Below are positions 47,936 to 56,980 of a stretch of DNA of 60,836 nt, piece after piece. Source of the stretch: Gammaproteobacteria bacterium (GTDB lineage: Bacteria; Pseudomonadota; Gammaproteobacteria; Pseudomonadales; Pseudohongiellaceae); the NCBI GenBank assembly GCA_028818225.1, contig JAPPOG010000024.1, positions 1 through 60,836 of the forward strand, given 5' to 3'. Under the pieces are notes generated by a model. That model did not search any database. It was not told the origin of the DNA and saw nothing but the letters and a program-made list of their open reading frames with translations. Each line of letters opens with the position of its first letter. Positions within the stretch are counted from its first letter, which is position 1. The position numbers and the translations under genes are program-made.

Positions 47936-49195
47936 ATGAAGAAGCAAGCGTTGGAAAAAGTCGCCGGCAATGGCCTGATAAACAGGCGCCACCTGCTTGG
48001 CATGGGAATAACCGGGATGGGCATGGCGGTTTCCAATTCCGTGTTAGGCGCCGATGCTGGCCTGGAAATTCCCACCTGGTCCAGATTTCCGGGCCCGGGA
48101 CCCAGCGCCTACGGGGAGCCTTCACGCCATACAGGACTCCAGCGGATGGCTGCGCCGCCCAATCCAACCTACCCTGGCGGGGGTATTTCTCGCACGCCCT
48201 TGCAACATTTGCAGGGCATTATTACGCCCAACAGCCTACACTTTGAACGCCACCATGCCGGCGTTCCGGACATCGATCCCGCCGGCCATAAGCTGGTAAT
48301 TAATGGCCTGGTGAGGCAACCATTGGTGTTTGATTACAATGACCTGCTCAGATACCCCATGGTCAGCAAGGTTTACTTCATCGAATGTTCCGGAAATGGC
48401 AGATCTAATACACAAGGAGTTCCCGGCGGAACTGCCCAGAGCATTCACGGCCTGCTGTCCTGTTCCGAATGGACCGGTATTCCGCTGTCGACTTTGCTGG
48501 ATGAAGCCGGTGTATTGCCTGCAGCGACCTGGATTGCGGCTGTCGGCGCCGATGCTGCCAGCATGGGGCGCTCGGTCCCAATGGAGAAAGCGCTCGATGA
48601 CGTACTTGTTGCACTGTTCCAGAATGGCGAACCGGTGCGTCCGGAACAGGGTTATCCCTTGCGGCTGTTTGTGCCCGGCTGGGAAGGTAATATTAGCGTG
48701 AAATGGCTCACCCAGATCAAGCTGACCAATGGTCCAGCCCAGTTCCGGGATGAGACCAGCAAATATACCGACACTTTGCCTGATCGCAGCAGCCGACAAT
48801 TTACTTTCCCGATGGAAACCAAATCACTGATTACCTCCCCCTCCGGAGAAATGACTCTTCCCCGAGCCGGTCTTTACAAGATTACCGGTATCGCCTGGTC
48901 CGGAAGCGGCAGTATCAGCGGGGTGGAAGTCAGTGCCGACGGCGGTCGCACCTGGGCTGAAGCACTGATTGAAAGTGAGCGATGGGACAAGGCCCTGGCT
49001 CGGTTCAGTATTCCTTGGCAATGGGATGGCGGAGAAGCGATTCTCCAGAGCCGCGCCACCGATAGCGCCGGCAATGTTCAATTAACCCGTGAAGCTGTGA
49101 TAGCAGATCGCGGAACCAATGCTTTTTATCACAACCCCGGAATTCAAAGCTGGGCAGTGAATTCAGCGGGCGAAATTAGTAATATCGCTGTGTAA
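47936..49195 (+). CDS. SoxC-like molybdopterin oxidoreductase (sulfite dehydrogenase family)
   Basis: 419 residues with a Tat signal (INRRHLLGMGITGMGMAV). The molybdenum-binding Cys is in VYFIECSGNGRSN. SIHGLLSCSEWTGIPL and LFVPGWEGNISVKWLT match the sulfite oxidase fold of SoxC/SorA. The C-terminal dimer domain has GVEVSADGGRTW. Sulfite or a related oxidised sulfur substrate is expected, with a cytochrome c partner such as the dihaem protein at 50987, though no soxD is adjacent. ACAGGAG lies about 8 bases upstream of the ATG. Confidence 0.88.
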   Translation: MKKQALEKVAGNGLINRRHLLGMGITGMGMAVSNSVLGADAGLEIPTWSRFPGPGPSAYGEPSRHTGLQRMAAPPNPTYPGGGISRTPLQHLQGIITPNSLHFERHHAGVPDIDPAGHKLVINGLVRQPLVFDYNDLLRYPMVSKVYFIECSGNGRSNTQGVPGGTAQSIHGLLSCSEWTGIPLSTLLDEAGVLPAATWIAAVGADAASMGRSVPMEKALDDVLVALFQNGEPVRPEQGYPLRLFVPGWEGNISVKWLTQIKLTNGPAQFRDETSKYTDTLPDRSSRQFTFPMETKSLITSPSGEMTLPRAGLYKITGIAWSGSGSISGVEVSADGGRTWAEALIESERWDKALARFSIPWQWDGGEAILQSRATDSAGNVQLTREAVIADRGTNAFYHNPGIQSWAVNSAGEISNIAV

Positions 49196-49310
49196 GAGCA
49201 AAAACAACAGGGACCGGTTTTTTACTGCGGCCAATGATGACTGGCCATTCATGTAAGCCAATTAGCAATGCAAAAACAAACCTGACCCTTTACAAACTAG
49301 GAGAAAGCCA

Positions 49311-50903
49311 ATGAAGAATCTAAAAAAATTCGCGTTAAGCGCCGTATTTGCGGTCATTTCACTGTCAGCAAATGCTCAATTCGAAAACGTCGGCTCAATC
49401 GAATTTCCTACTTCCGAATCAGGCGAGGCCCAGCAGCACTTCCTCAGAGGAGTGGCGATACTGCACAGTTTTGGCTGGGAACAGGCCCAGGAGCAGTTCC
49501 GGGCAGCACAGGAGATAGCGCCGGATTTTGCCATGGCCTATTGGGGTGAGTCTCTGGCTTACAACCATCCTCTGTTTTCAAACATGGATTCCACCGAGCC
49601 CCGTGCTGCATTGGAACGTCTCGGCCCAACCGCGGAAATTCGGATGGCTAAAGCGCCAACTGCTCGCGAGCAAGGGTTTCTCAAGGCCGTGGAGATTCTC
49701 TGGGGCGAAGGAGAAATCGCTGAGCGCAAGCTGGGTTATATGGAAGCCATGGAAGATCTCTATGAGGCCTTCCCTGAAGACGACGAAGTCGCCGCTTTTT
49801 ACGCCCTGTCTATACTGAGCGCCCGCGCAGTTACGCCGGACCGTGATCTGGATAATCGCCTGGCAATAAAGGCCGGCACCATAGCACTGGACATGTTTAC
49901 CAGAAGACCAAATCACCCGGGTGCGGCCCACTACACGATTCACTCCTTCGATGATCCGATTCATGCTCCCTTGGCACTGGAAGCGGCTTACCGCTATGCC
50001 GAAATCGCACCAGCGGTATCTCATGCCCGCCATATGCCTACCCATATCTTTATTCAGCATGGCATGTGGGACCTGGTTTCTTTCAATAACCAGTCTGCTT
50101 ATGACGCAGCCCGTGAACTGTGGAGGCCAGGTCAGAGCATGGGTGATGCTATCCACGCACTGGATTGGGGACAGTATGGCGACCTGCAAAAAGGTGACTA
50201 CGAAAAAGCCCGCTTGTGGATCGATCGCATTGAAACCATGTCTACCCAGGGTGGATTTGCCGAAGGCGGCGCCCGCGGCGCTGCCGGTGCAGCAAGAGCT
50301 AACAACACCGTTGCGCTAACCAAGAATCGCTATATCGTAGATACCGAAGAATGGCGCACTCAGGACATCACTGAAGATTCACCTGACCATGAAATCCTGG
50401 CTACAGCACTTTCTGCCTATCACATGGAAGATCAAGCCACCATGCAAGCGGCGGAGCAGGAATTGAATCGTCGGGTTGCAGATGGCGCAGATGGTTTCAC
50501 TGCCATCATGGCAAAACAGGTGAGCGGATTACTGCATGCCGGTATGGATCATGGCGATGTCGCTGCTAACTTCTTTAATCAAGCCGTTGAGATAATCACA
50601 CCAATGGCGCCACCTCGCGGTTCAGCCCAACCAATCAAGCCGGTATTCGAGATGTACGGTGAAGTATTGAACGACCTCGGTCGCCACGCTGATGCCATCA
50701 AGCAATTTGAAATCTCGCTGGAGCGTATGCCAAATCGTCCACGCTCATTACTAGGCATGGCCCAGGCCCAGGCTGCGACAGGTAATGCTGATGTGGCAGG
50801 CGAGTACTACCAGATGCTGGTTAACATCTGGGAAGGCGACGAAGGTTTTGTTGCCGAAGCACGTACTTACCTGGCAGGTAATGCAGGCGGCGGAGCAGAG
50901 TAA
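49311..50903 (+). CDS. Secreted TPR protein
   Basis: 530 residues. A Sec signal ends at ANAQF. The mature protein is alpha-helical with repeated TPR-like pairs: EAQQHFLRGVAILHSFGWEQAQEQF, AYWGESLAYNHPLF, HARHMPTHIFIQHGMWDLV, DAIKQFEISLERMPNRPRSLLGMAQAQ. The HxxHMPTHIF box is a hallmark of a family of exported TPR proteins of unknown role. The ATG follows AGGAG. A strong terminator follows, so it ends the transcript that may begin at 45158 or 47936. Confidence 0.82.
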   Translation: MKNLKKFALSAVFAVISLSANAQFENVGSIEFPTSESGEAQQHFLRGVAILHSFGWEQAQEQFRAAQEIAPDFAMAYWGESLAYNHPLFSNMDSTEPRAALERLGPTAEIRMAKAPTAREQGFLKAVEILWGEGEIAERKLGYMEAMEDLYEAFPEDDEVAAFYALSILSARAVTPDRDLDNRLAIKAGTIALDMFTRRPNHPGAAHYTIHSFDDPIHAPLALEAAYRYAEIAPAVSHARHMPTHIFIQHGMWDLVSFNNQSAYDAARELWRPGQSMGDAIHALDWGQYGDLQKGDYEKARLWIDRIETMSTQGGFAEGGARGAAGAARANNTVALTKNRYIVDTEEWRTQDITEDSPDHEILATALSAYHMEDQATMQAAEQELNRRVADGADGFTAIMAKQVSGLLHAGMDHGDVAANFFNQAVEIITPMAPPRGSAQPIKPVFEMYGEVLNDLGRHADAIKQFEISLERMPNRPRSLLGMAQAQAATGNADVAGEYYQMLVNIWEGDEGFVAEARTYLAGNAGGGAE

Positions 50904-50924
50904 GACAGTAAAAACGAATAAACA

Positions 50925-50975
50925 GGGCGGAAGATAAAGAAAACGCAAATTTCTTTGAATCTTCCGCCCTTTTTT
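50925..50975 (+). terminator. Intrinsic terminator after the TPR gene
   Basis: GGGCGGAAGAT (50925-50935) pairs with ATCTTCCGCCC (50959-50969), extended by AAAGAAA/TTTCTTT inside, and is followed by six T residues. It starts 22 bases after the TPR stop and ends 12 bases before the next ATG. Confidence 0.92.
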
Positions 50976-50986
50976 GTCAGGAGATT

Positions 50987-51796
50987 ATGATGCCATTTCG
51001 TTTTATTCTCAGGCCATTACGAAGATCAATAGTTGCACTGCCGCCCGCATTATTTACGGCTCTAATTTGCTATTCATTGCCCGTATTAGCTCAGGAAGCG
51101 GAAGCAGGCGAGCAACTCTTCCAGACTCATTGCGCGCGATGCCATGGGATTCTCGGTGAAGGTGGCGAAGGACCCAGCCTGAAACGACCGCAACTCAATC
51201 ATGCCCCTGATGACGATGCTCTCTATTCAGTAATTACAGAAGGCATACCCGGCACTGGCATGCCCGGTTCATGGATGCTAAGTCCTGCCGATGGGCGACA
51301 ATTAGTTTCTTATGTTCGTAACCTGGGCCAGTTGCCGGACGAACCCATGCCGGGCGATCCGTCAGCAGGCGAGATCGTCTACAACAATGCAGGCAATTGT
51401 GCCAGTTGCCACATTTTAAATGGAATTGGCGAAGGCATCGGCCCGCAGTTAAATGGAGTCGGCGCCCGAAGAAACTCAGAATACCTGCGCAGATCGGTTA
51501 CCAGCCCGGAAGTTGAACAACCTAAAATTGTTGATCGCTTTCGTGGCACTCTGAATGCATTCCTGACAGTAAGAATCGTATCTGAACGTGGCACTTATGA
51601 AGGCATGCGTATTAATGAAGATGCCTTTACTGTGCAGATGCGGGACCTGGCTGGTGACATTTACTCTTTCGAAAAAGCAGACCTGCTCAGCTTTGAAAAA
51701 GCTTTTGGTCACTCCTATATGCCAGGTTACGGCGCAGTATTAACAGAAACCCAGATCAACGATGTGGTTTCCTACCTGATGACACTGCGCGACTGA
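50987..51796 (+). CDS. Exported dihaem c-type cytochrome
   Basis: 269 residues. A Sec signal ends at PVLAQE. Two haem-c motifs lie in CARCHGILGEGG and CASCHILNGIG. The second domain has MRDLAGDIYSFEKADL and an end LTETQINDVVSYLMTL, typical of cytochromes fused to quinoprotein systems; axial Met candidates are in GIPGTGMPGSWML. It lies 15 bases upstream of a quinoprotein gene and is most simply its electron acceptor. AGGAG precedes the ATG. Confidence 0.92.
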   Translation: MMPFRFILRPLRRSIVALPPALFTALICYSLPVLAQEAEAGEQLFQTHCARCHGILGEGGEGPSLKRPQLNHAPDDDALYSVITEGIPGTGMPGSWMLSPADGRQLVSYVRNLGQLPDEPMPGDPSAGEIVYNNAGNCASCHILNGIGEGIGPQLNGVGARRNSEYLRRSVTSPEVEQPKIVDRFRGTLNAFLTVRIVSERGTYEGMRINEDAFTVQMRDLAGDIYSFEKADLLSFEKAFGHSYMPGYGAVLTETQINDVVSYLMTLRD

Positions 51797-51811
51797 TTCC
51801 AGAGAAAAATA

Positions 51812-53446
51812 ATGAAAAAAATTAACAAAATGAACGTGAAGTTTGCCTGTTCATTCATTTTAGCAATCGGCACATTACATTCCGTCTCTACTCTTGCTGA
51901 TACCACCTACGAAGACCATTTAGCTGACGAAGCCAACGGTGCCGACTGGCTATCCTACTCTGGCGGCTATAAATCACACCGCTTCTCGCCACTATCCCAG
52001 ATCAATACTGCCAACGTTGATCAACTCAAAGTAATGTGGGCCTACCAGATGCAGCCCACCGGCATTAGCGGCGCAGGCTTGCAGGAAACGACGCCTGTGG
52101 TGTCAGATGGCATCATGTATCTTACGGAATCTCCAAGCAGTGTTACTGCATTGGATGCACGATCGGGCAATCTGCTCTGGCATTGGTCTCCGGACATCTC
52201 TAACGAAGTGTTAAATATCGGCTTTCCCCGCATTAATCGCGGTGTAGCTCTTTTAGATAACAATGTTTATGTGGCAACCCTGGATGCACGGCTTTTCGCC
52301 CTGGATGCCCGCACTGGTGCTGTTCGTTGGGAAACGCAAGTTGCAGATAATTCCCTTGGATTCTCTTTAACCCTTGCGCCACTGGCGCTGGACGGCAAGA
52401 TTATCGTTGGGGTCAGTGGTGCCGAGGCTGGCGTACGGGCATTTCTCGATGCCTATGATGCTAGTAGCGGCCAACGGCTCTGGCGCACGTTTACTGTGCC
52501 TGAACCTGGCGAACCGGGCAGTGAAACCTGGCAGGGAGATGACTGGGAAACCGGTGGTGGTTCCACCTGGCTAACCGGTTCTTATGATCCTGAACTGGAT
52601 TTGCTTTACTGGACCACTGGCAATCCTGCGCCTGACTGGAATGGCGACTTACGGCCTGGCGACAATCTCTATACCTGCTCTGTCATCGCCTTCGACCCTG
52701 AAACCGGCGAGATGCGCTGGCATTTCCAGTACACACCCCATGACACTCATGACTGGGACGCCAATCAAATTCCTGTACTGGTGGATGGGGAGTTCGAAGG
52801 GCAACAACGAAAACTGCTGGCCCTGGCAAACCGCAATGCTTTTTATTATTTACTGGATCGCGCGACCGGTGAATTTTTGTTAGCGGAAGAATATTCCTAT
52901 CAAACCTGGGCCGAAGGCATCGATGAAAACGGGCGCCCCATTGTTATTCCCAACACCGAACCAACTCGCGAGGGTGTCCTGGTGTGGCCAAGTTTGCAGG
53001 GAGCAACAAACTGGTTCTCTCCTTCTTACAATCCACAAACGGAACAATTCTTTGTTGCCAATCGACGCATGGGAGCCATCTATTTCAAAGCTGATGCGGA
53101 ATACCAGCCGGGACAACCTTTTCTCGGCGGCGGCGAACAGGCTTTGGACGGTGATCAGGCTACCGGTGCGATACTCGCACTGGATGTAATGAGCGGGGAA
53201 CAGCAATGGGAATTTGAACTACTCACCCCGCCCTGGTCGGGAGTTATGGCGACCAGCGGTGGCCTGGTATTCGGTTCCAGCAATGAAGGTCAATTCTTTG
53301 CACTGGATGCCGCCACTGGCGATCCCTTATGGAACTTCAATACCGGCGCACACATTCGCACCAACCCCATGGGATTTTCTATCGATGACAATCAGCGAGT
53401 GGCGATTATTGGCGGCCAAACCTTGTTTGTCCTCGGGCTTGAGTAA
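51812..53446 (+). CDS. Secreted PQQ-type quinoprotein dehydrogenase
   Basis: 544 residues. A Sec signal ends near STLADT. Propeller blades include WLSYSGGYKSHRFSPLSQI, ARLFALDARTGAVRWET, ETWQGDDWETGGGSTW, MRWHFQYTPHDTHDWD and LFFALDAATGDPLWNF-like text. It has the GGxxW active-site loop and the HDTHDWDA block common to methanol/ethanol dehydrogenase-type proteins. It lacks the extra adjacent-Cys pair of MxaF. With the dihaem cytochrome 15 bases upstream it makes a two-gene periplasmic oxidation module. It is shorter than the two quinoproteins at 7836 and 10074. Confidence 0.88.
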   Translation: MKKINKMNVKFACSFILAIGTLHSVSTLADTTYEDHLADEANGADWLSYSGGYKSHRFSPLSQINTANVDQLKVMWAYQMQPTGISGAGLQETTPVVSDGIMYLTESPSSVTALDARSGNLLWHWSPDISNEVLNIGFPRINRGVALLDNNVYVATLDARLFALDARTGAVRWETQVADNSLGFSLTLAPLALDGKIIVGVSGAEAGVRAFLDAYDASSGQRLWRTFTVPEPGEPGSETWQGDDWETGGGSTWLTGSYDPELDLLYWTTGNPAPDWNGDLRPGDNLYTCSVIAFDPETGEMRWHFQYTPHDTHDWDANQIPVLVDGEFEGQQRKLLALANRNAFYYLLDRATGEFLLAEEYSYQTWAEGIDENGRPIVIPNTEPTREGVLVWPSLQGATNWFSPSYNPQTEQFFVANRRMGAIYFKADAEYQPGQPFLGGGEQALDGDQATGAILALDVMSGEQQWEFELLTPPWSGVMATSGGLVFGSSNEGQFFALDAATGDPLWNFNTGAHIRTNPMGFSIDDNQRVAIIGGQTLFVLGLE

Positions 53447-53458
53447 GGAAAAAGGACG

Positions 53459-53483
53459 GATCTAATTTTGCAAAAAATAGATC
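53459..53483. terminator. Bidirectional hairpin between convergent genes
   Basis: GATCTA(A)TTTT pairs with AAAA(A)TAGATC around a short loop, in the 68-base gap between the quinoprotein and the convergent DUF6152 gene. The A/T-rich inner arms give each strand a partial T-run. Confidence 0.5.
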
Positions 53484-53514
53484 TGCCCCCATTTAATCTT
53501 TGTAATCCGAGGCC

Positions 53515-53952
53515 TTAGTTATTTTCCTGGTTGTCATAGGGAGCACCGGTACCAGAGGAACCCATAAAGAACTTACGCCCATCTTCAAAGGTAATGTCGC
53601 GGCCATTGGCGCGAGCACTGCGATCCTTGCTCTGGTAACCATCAACCACAATATAGGTACCGGGCAAAATCGTGTCTCGAGCGAGACCTCTTCGCAACAA
53701 CGTATTAGGCGTGCCCCCTTCCACCATCCATACCTGGGTACTGCCATCTTGGTTGGTAACTTCAAGATGTATCCAGGTATGTGGGTTTACCCACTCTACT
53801 CTGACAATGGGTCCGCGCAGAATTACGGGTCGATTCGGATCGAATTCGGCACTGAATGCATGGTGCGCAACTGCCTGTCCACCAAGCGCCATTATGAACC
53901 CAGCCAAAGCGAGTATGGCACTGCCAATTTTAAAAAGAGTTAACTTGCGCAT
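53515..53952 (-). CDS. DUF6152 secreted protein
   Basis: 145 residues with a Sec signal (ILALAGFIMALGGQAVA). The mature start HHAFSAEFDPNRPV is the family hallmark, with two His that could bind metal, followed by GPIVRVEWVNPHTWIHLEV and a beta-barrel-like remainder (VVDGYQSKDRSARANGRDI). DUF6152 proteins have no known function. It is the last gene of a minus-strand unit with two WxGDTLVV proteins; the spacer to the previous gene is 57 bases. Confidence 0.88.
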   Translation of the reverse strand: MRKLTLFKIGSAILALAGFIMALGGQAVAHHAFSAEFDPNRPVILRGPIVRVEWVNPHTWIHLEVTNQDGSTQVWMVEGGTPNTLLRRGLARDTILPGTYIVVDGYQSKDRSARANGRDITFEDGRKFFMGSSGTGAPYDNQENN

Positions 53953-54009
53953 TTTTTTCTCCCTCTATTCTCCTTCAGCATTGATTAGTCAGTTTACCTT
54001 TCTTGATAT

Positions 54010-55128
54010 TTATTGGGTCGGATTGGGCACACCGCCTGGGTCTTCGCCGCGGAACTCAGCCTCCAGCAAACGCGCACCTTTCATGATACCTTCCAATGCG
54101 TAATTCGCTTCATGGCAGGCATACTCGAATACCTTGTTGGGACTGCGCGGCCAGGCATACTCACCTGAAAACGGCGCGGTCCATACTGAGGGATCCTCTA
54201 CGGTAAAGGAGTAGATTAATCGGTCAGCACTTTCCATACGAAAGCGCTCGGTAACCTTCATATCCCTGGAGCCCTGCGAGAAGGCAGGCACATCACGGAA
54301 GTTAGTAGTCTCCACAACCAGGGTGTCACCTTCCCACCAACCAATTGAATCACCTAACCATTTGCGAATCTCTTGTGGATCATGTTCAGCATTCATGCGC
54401 ACGATACGCGCCTCATGCACCATCTCGATGTGAATGAGGATCGTATCTTCGCTCTGCACTATGCGCTTATGATTGTTGTAGAGTGCTGGCAACATGGGCG
54501 GACCACCGGTGGAACTGAAGCTCAGTAGGCAGCGTTCGGCAAAAGGACGTTGCTCCATGTTGTCATAAGGACCAGGGGCATCAAGCCCGAGATTTAGCCA
54601 ATAGGCCGTGCCGTCGTTTTGACCACCTTCGCGACGCACCGCCAGTTCACCTTCGCTAAATCTGGCGCGGCGTTCAGCGCGGACTGCATCATTCACTTCA
54701 GGCATACGTCCATTGGGTGGATCATAAATGATCGAAGTGGGATAGCGTCCGTCAATCTGAAAGGCATCGGTACCATCATCGATCCAAAAGGTGTTGTAGC
54801 CTCCCACATTACCGGAAGCTCCTGAAGATCCATCTCCCCCCTGAGGCGGAGCGCTGCGATTAGGATCGCTGCCTCGCTGGCGCTCTTCTTTACGCGCCAG
54901 ATCATCGGCGGCAATGACGGCAGCTTCATCGTTAGTAAAATAGCGCCTGTCGCCAAACTGTGGGGCACGCTGCATCGGGGTGCGCGTAGACACATCGTAG
55001 GTGCCGGATAAATCCGGCCGACCACTGGCTGTGCGAGGGATGTCACTGCTCTGTGCCATGAGTAATGGCGCCAGTAAAAAGCCAACGATGGCCAGCAGGG
55101 TTTGACTCAGGGTGATTCGATTGTGCAT
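54010..55128 (-). CDS. Secreted WxGDTLVVE family protein
   Basis: 372 residues. A Sec signal ends near LLMAQS. It has the family marks IPRTASGRPDLSGTYD, GWWEGDTLVVETTNF, YSFTVEDPSVW and YACHEANYAL, and a Cys in ERCLLSFSST. The spacing of blocks matches the member at 32498, so the two are likely full-length paralogues. It lies between a third, shorter member and DUF6152 on one strand with short gaps. The function is unknown; secretion and the DUF6152 link suggest periplasmic work. Confidence 0.8.
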   Translation of the reverse strand: MHNRITLSQTLLAIVGFLLAPLLMAQSSDIPRTASGRPDLSGTYDVSTRTPMQRAPQFGDRRYFTNDEAAVIAADDLARKEERQRGSDPNRSAPPQGGDGSSGASGNVGGYNTFWIDDGTDAFQIDGRYPTSIIYDPPNGRMPEVNDAVRAERRARFSEGELAVRREGGQNDGTAYWLNLGLDAPGPYDNMEQRPFAERCLLSFSSTGGPPMLPALYNNHKRIVQSEDTILIHIEMVHEARIVRMNAEHDPQEIRKWLGDSIGWWEGDTLVVETTNFRDVPAFSQGSRDMKVTERFRMESADRLIYSFTVEDPSVWTAPFSGEYAWPRSPNKVFEYACHEANYALEGIMKGARLLEAEFRGEDPGGVPNPTQ

Positions 55129-55151
55129 TCCAACCTCCTCAATTTATTTGA

Positions 55152-55991
55152 TTAGCGGGGCAGCGGATATCTGCGAGCCTCGCCATAAATTAATTCTTCT
55201 ACAAACTCGACACAGCGAAAATCCATTAATCGAGCATTTTCTTCCATTCGGCGATATATCGGCATTTTTATAGTAAATGGCTCGGTAAGTACCAGGGGAT
55301 CTTCAATAGTCGCTTCATAGTCGATGTGATTCGGGCCCATCATGGTATAGCGTTCGGTGACTTTCATCTGGTAACTGTGATGACTGCCTGCCCGATCCAG
55401 CCAGGTCTGATCGCTTATACCAGTCACTTCCACCACCAGGGTATCTCCTTCCCAATGACCCACCGACCATCCCATCCAAGAATCCACTGGGGAAGGACCG
55501 GGGTTATCCAGGTAGATATCACGCACTGCTCCGGCAAAGGTATAGGCAATGAAGAAATCATTTTCGCCCTGCACAACCTGGAATGGCATCGGCATGTAAG
55601 TGGCACGTGGTACGCCCGGCATATAGCACTTCACTTCGGGGTCGCGCTCGATCCAGTTGGCCATGTTTTCTTCCTTCAGGGCCCTGGCTTCAGGTGTATA
55701 GGGAATCTTGCCACCCCCGACGATCACTCCCATACCACCAGGAACCGATAGCACGGCGCCTGCCCGTAACGTGGGAATTGCAGGCACTGGATTCACAGGA
55801 CCTTCTCGCATCTGAACAGAGTGGCGCGCCATATGCGGTTCCAGGTCCCAGTGAGCCTCATTAATGACCTGCCAGATACCATTCATGTCCGGAAGCCCGT
55901 TGGATAAGCGAGGTAATTCCTGGGCTGCCAGCGGGGATGCAGCCAGGGCTAAAATCAGAAGAAAGGGAAATACACTGCCTGATGCCTTCAT
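55152..55991 (-). CDS. Secreted WxGDTLVVE family protein, shorter member
   Basis: 279 residues from the ATG at 55991, which follows AAGGAGT; an in-frame ATG at 56015 lacks this. A Sec signal ends at LAAQE. It opens LPRLSNGLPDMNGIW and has GHWEGDTLVVEVTGISD, YEATIEDPLVL and FRCVEF, the same order as its paralogues with a shorter middle. It is the first gene of the three-gene unit leading to DUF6152; it is 23 bases upstream of the next member. Confidence 0.8.
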   Translation of the reverse strand: MKASGSVFPFLLILALAASPLAAQELPRLSNGLPDMNGIWQVINEAHWDLEPHMARHSVQMREGPVNPVPAIPTLRAGAVLSVPGGMGVIVGGGKIPYTPEARALKEENMANWIERDPEVKCYMPGVPRATYMPMPFQVVQGENDFFIAYTFAGAVRDIYLDNPGPSPVDSWMGWSVGHWEGDTLVVEVTGISDQTWLDRAGSHHSYQMKVTERYTMMGPNHIDYEATIEDPLVLTEPFTIKMPIYRRMEENARLMDFRCVEFVEELIYGEARRYPLPR

Positions 55992-56201
55992 GTGATACTC
56001 CTTGGATGATGACATTATATTAATGCCTATCCATTCTTATTTTTAACACAGCGAACCCAAGAATCATGGTGCTTCTTATATTAGTCTGCGCCACGCGCAC
56101 TGTGAAGAAACTACCAGCACCAATTCCATCGCTACAGCGCATTTAGATGCCCGGAATGTAAATACCATTCCGTATTTTACTCTGCTCCCTACTTCCTGAA
56201 T

Positions 56202-56636
56202 CTAATCAGCTTCCCCTGCGGAAGCAACATTCTTCGCAGCTAACTTCGTGCCTAAATAAGCCGCCAGAGGAAGCAAAACCAACATAAAAACGATGTACCA
56301 AACCGGGTACGGCAACATGGACATGTTGTAAGCAGCCATTCCTACCAGGAATATCCCAACTCCATAGCCATGCCAGGGATTGCGATTGTGTCCATAGCGG
56401 GTGGCAAGCCAGGTACAAATGACCACTAAACCTCCCCAGCCTACTCCACCAAGTAAGACTAATGCCCAGGTGGGATAAGTCTCAACCTGATAAGCAATTT
56501 CTTCAAAGCTGCCGCCGAAATCTTCGGGAAATGGATGGATGAGCATACTTACGCCTTCGACAAGCATGAATAAAACCACGGAGACAATAATGCTAAAAAT
56601 TACTGCGCACATACTTTTTATTATTGGATTTTGCAT
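56202..56636 (-). CDS. Four-helix membrane protein of unknown function
   Basis: 144 residues with four hydrophobic helices (about 8-30, 55-78, 92-108, 112-132). The first loop has HPFPEDFGGSFEEIAYQV, a pattern I have no family name for; RYGHNRNPWHGYG follows helix 2. The C-terminus is short and Ala/Lys-rich. It stands alone between two gaps, with no clear partner. Confidence 0.6.
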   Translation of the reverse strand: MQNPIIKSMCAVIFSIIVSVVLFMLVEGVSMLIHPFPEDFGGSFEEIAYQVETYPTWALVLLGGVGWGGLVVICTWLATRYGHNRNPWHGYGVGIFLVGMAAYNMSMLPYPVWYIVFMLVLLPLAAYLGTKLAAKNVASAGEAD

Positions 56637-56688
56637 AACTGCTCACCTCGAAGCTTTGAAATCACATGGCCTTGGTATTTTATATTTT

Positions 56689-56959
56689 TTAATTTATGCG
56701 GATAATTCCCACTTTGCCCTCGATATCGATTTCCGTATTCCACTCGTCTGAAAGCCGCTCAACTCTTCCAGAATTTGCCGCGCACGCTGTAAGTCAGCTG
56801 TGCGCTGAATACCGAGGCCTTAATCAAGGCCCGGTCTCTTTCGGCAAGCGGTGGCAAATTGGTTTGCCCCTGCACACTTGCAGGCGCTAAAACAACAGTC
56901 AGTAAAATTAAAGCGAGAGCGGGAGCTGAATTTATTTTAGTTGTTCTATTCATAATCAT
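56689..56959 (-). pseudogene. Frameshifted small secreted-protein gene
   Basis: From the ATG at 56959 a Sec signal (APALALILLTVVLAPASVQGQ) leads to TNLPPLAERDRALIK. The frame then runs to a stop at 56759, but an adjacent frame reads LGIQRTADLQRARQILEEL and a third reads ERLSDEWNTEIDIEGKVGIIRIN to a stop at 56689. Each piece is more protein-like than the overlapping text, so two indels are likely. If the track frame is used, the product is a 66-residue secreted peptide. It is 21 bases downstream of the MBL gene. Confidence 0.4.
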
Positions 56960-56980
56960 TGCCAACCTGCTTGTGAAGCA

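Noticed and set aside
48236..48799. 187-codon minus-strand ORF inside the SoxC-like gene.
   Set aside because: Antisense shadow of a gene with an intact molybdenum-site Cys; its translation is not family-like.
49578..50189. 203-codon minus-strand ORF inside the TPR gene.
   Set aside because: Antisense shadow of a gene with clear TPR and HMPTHIF motifs; no start signals of its own.
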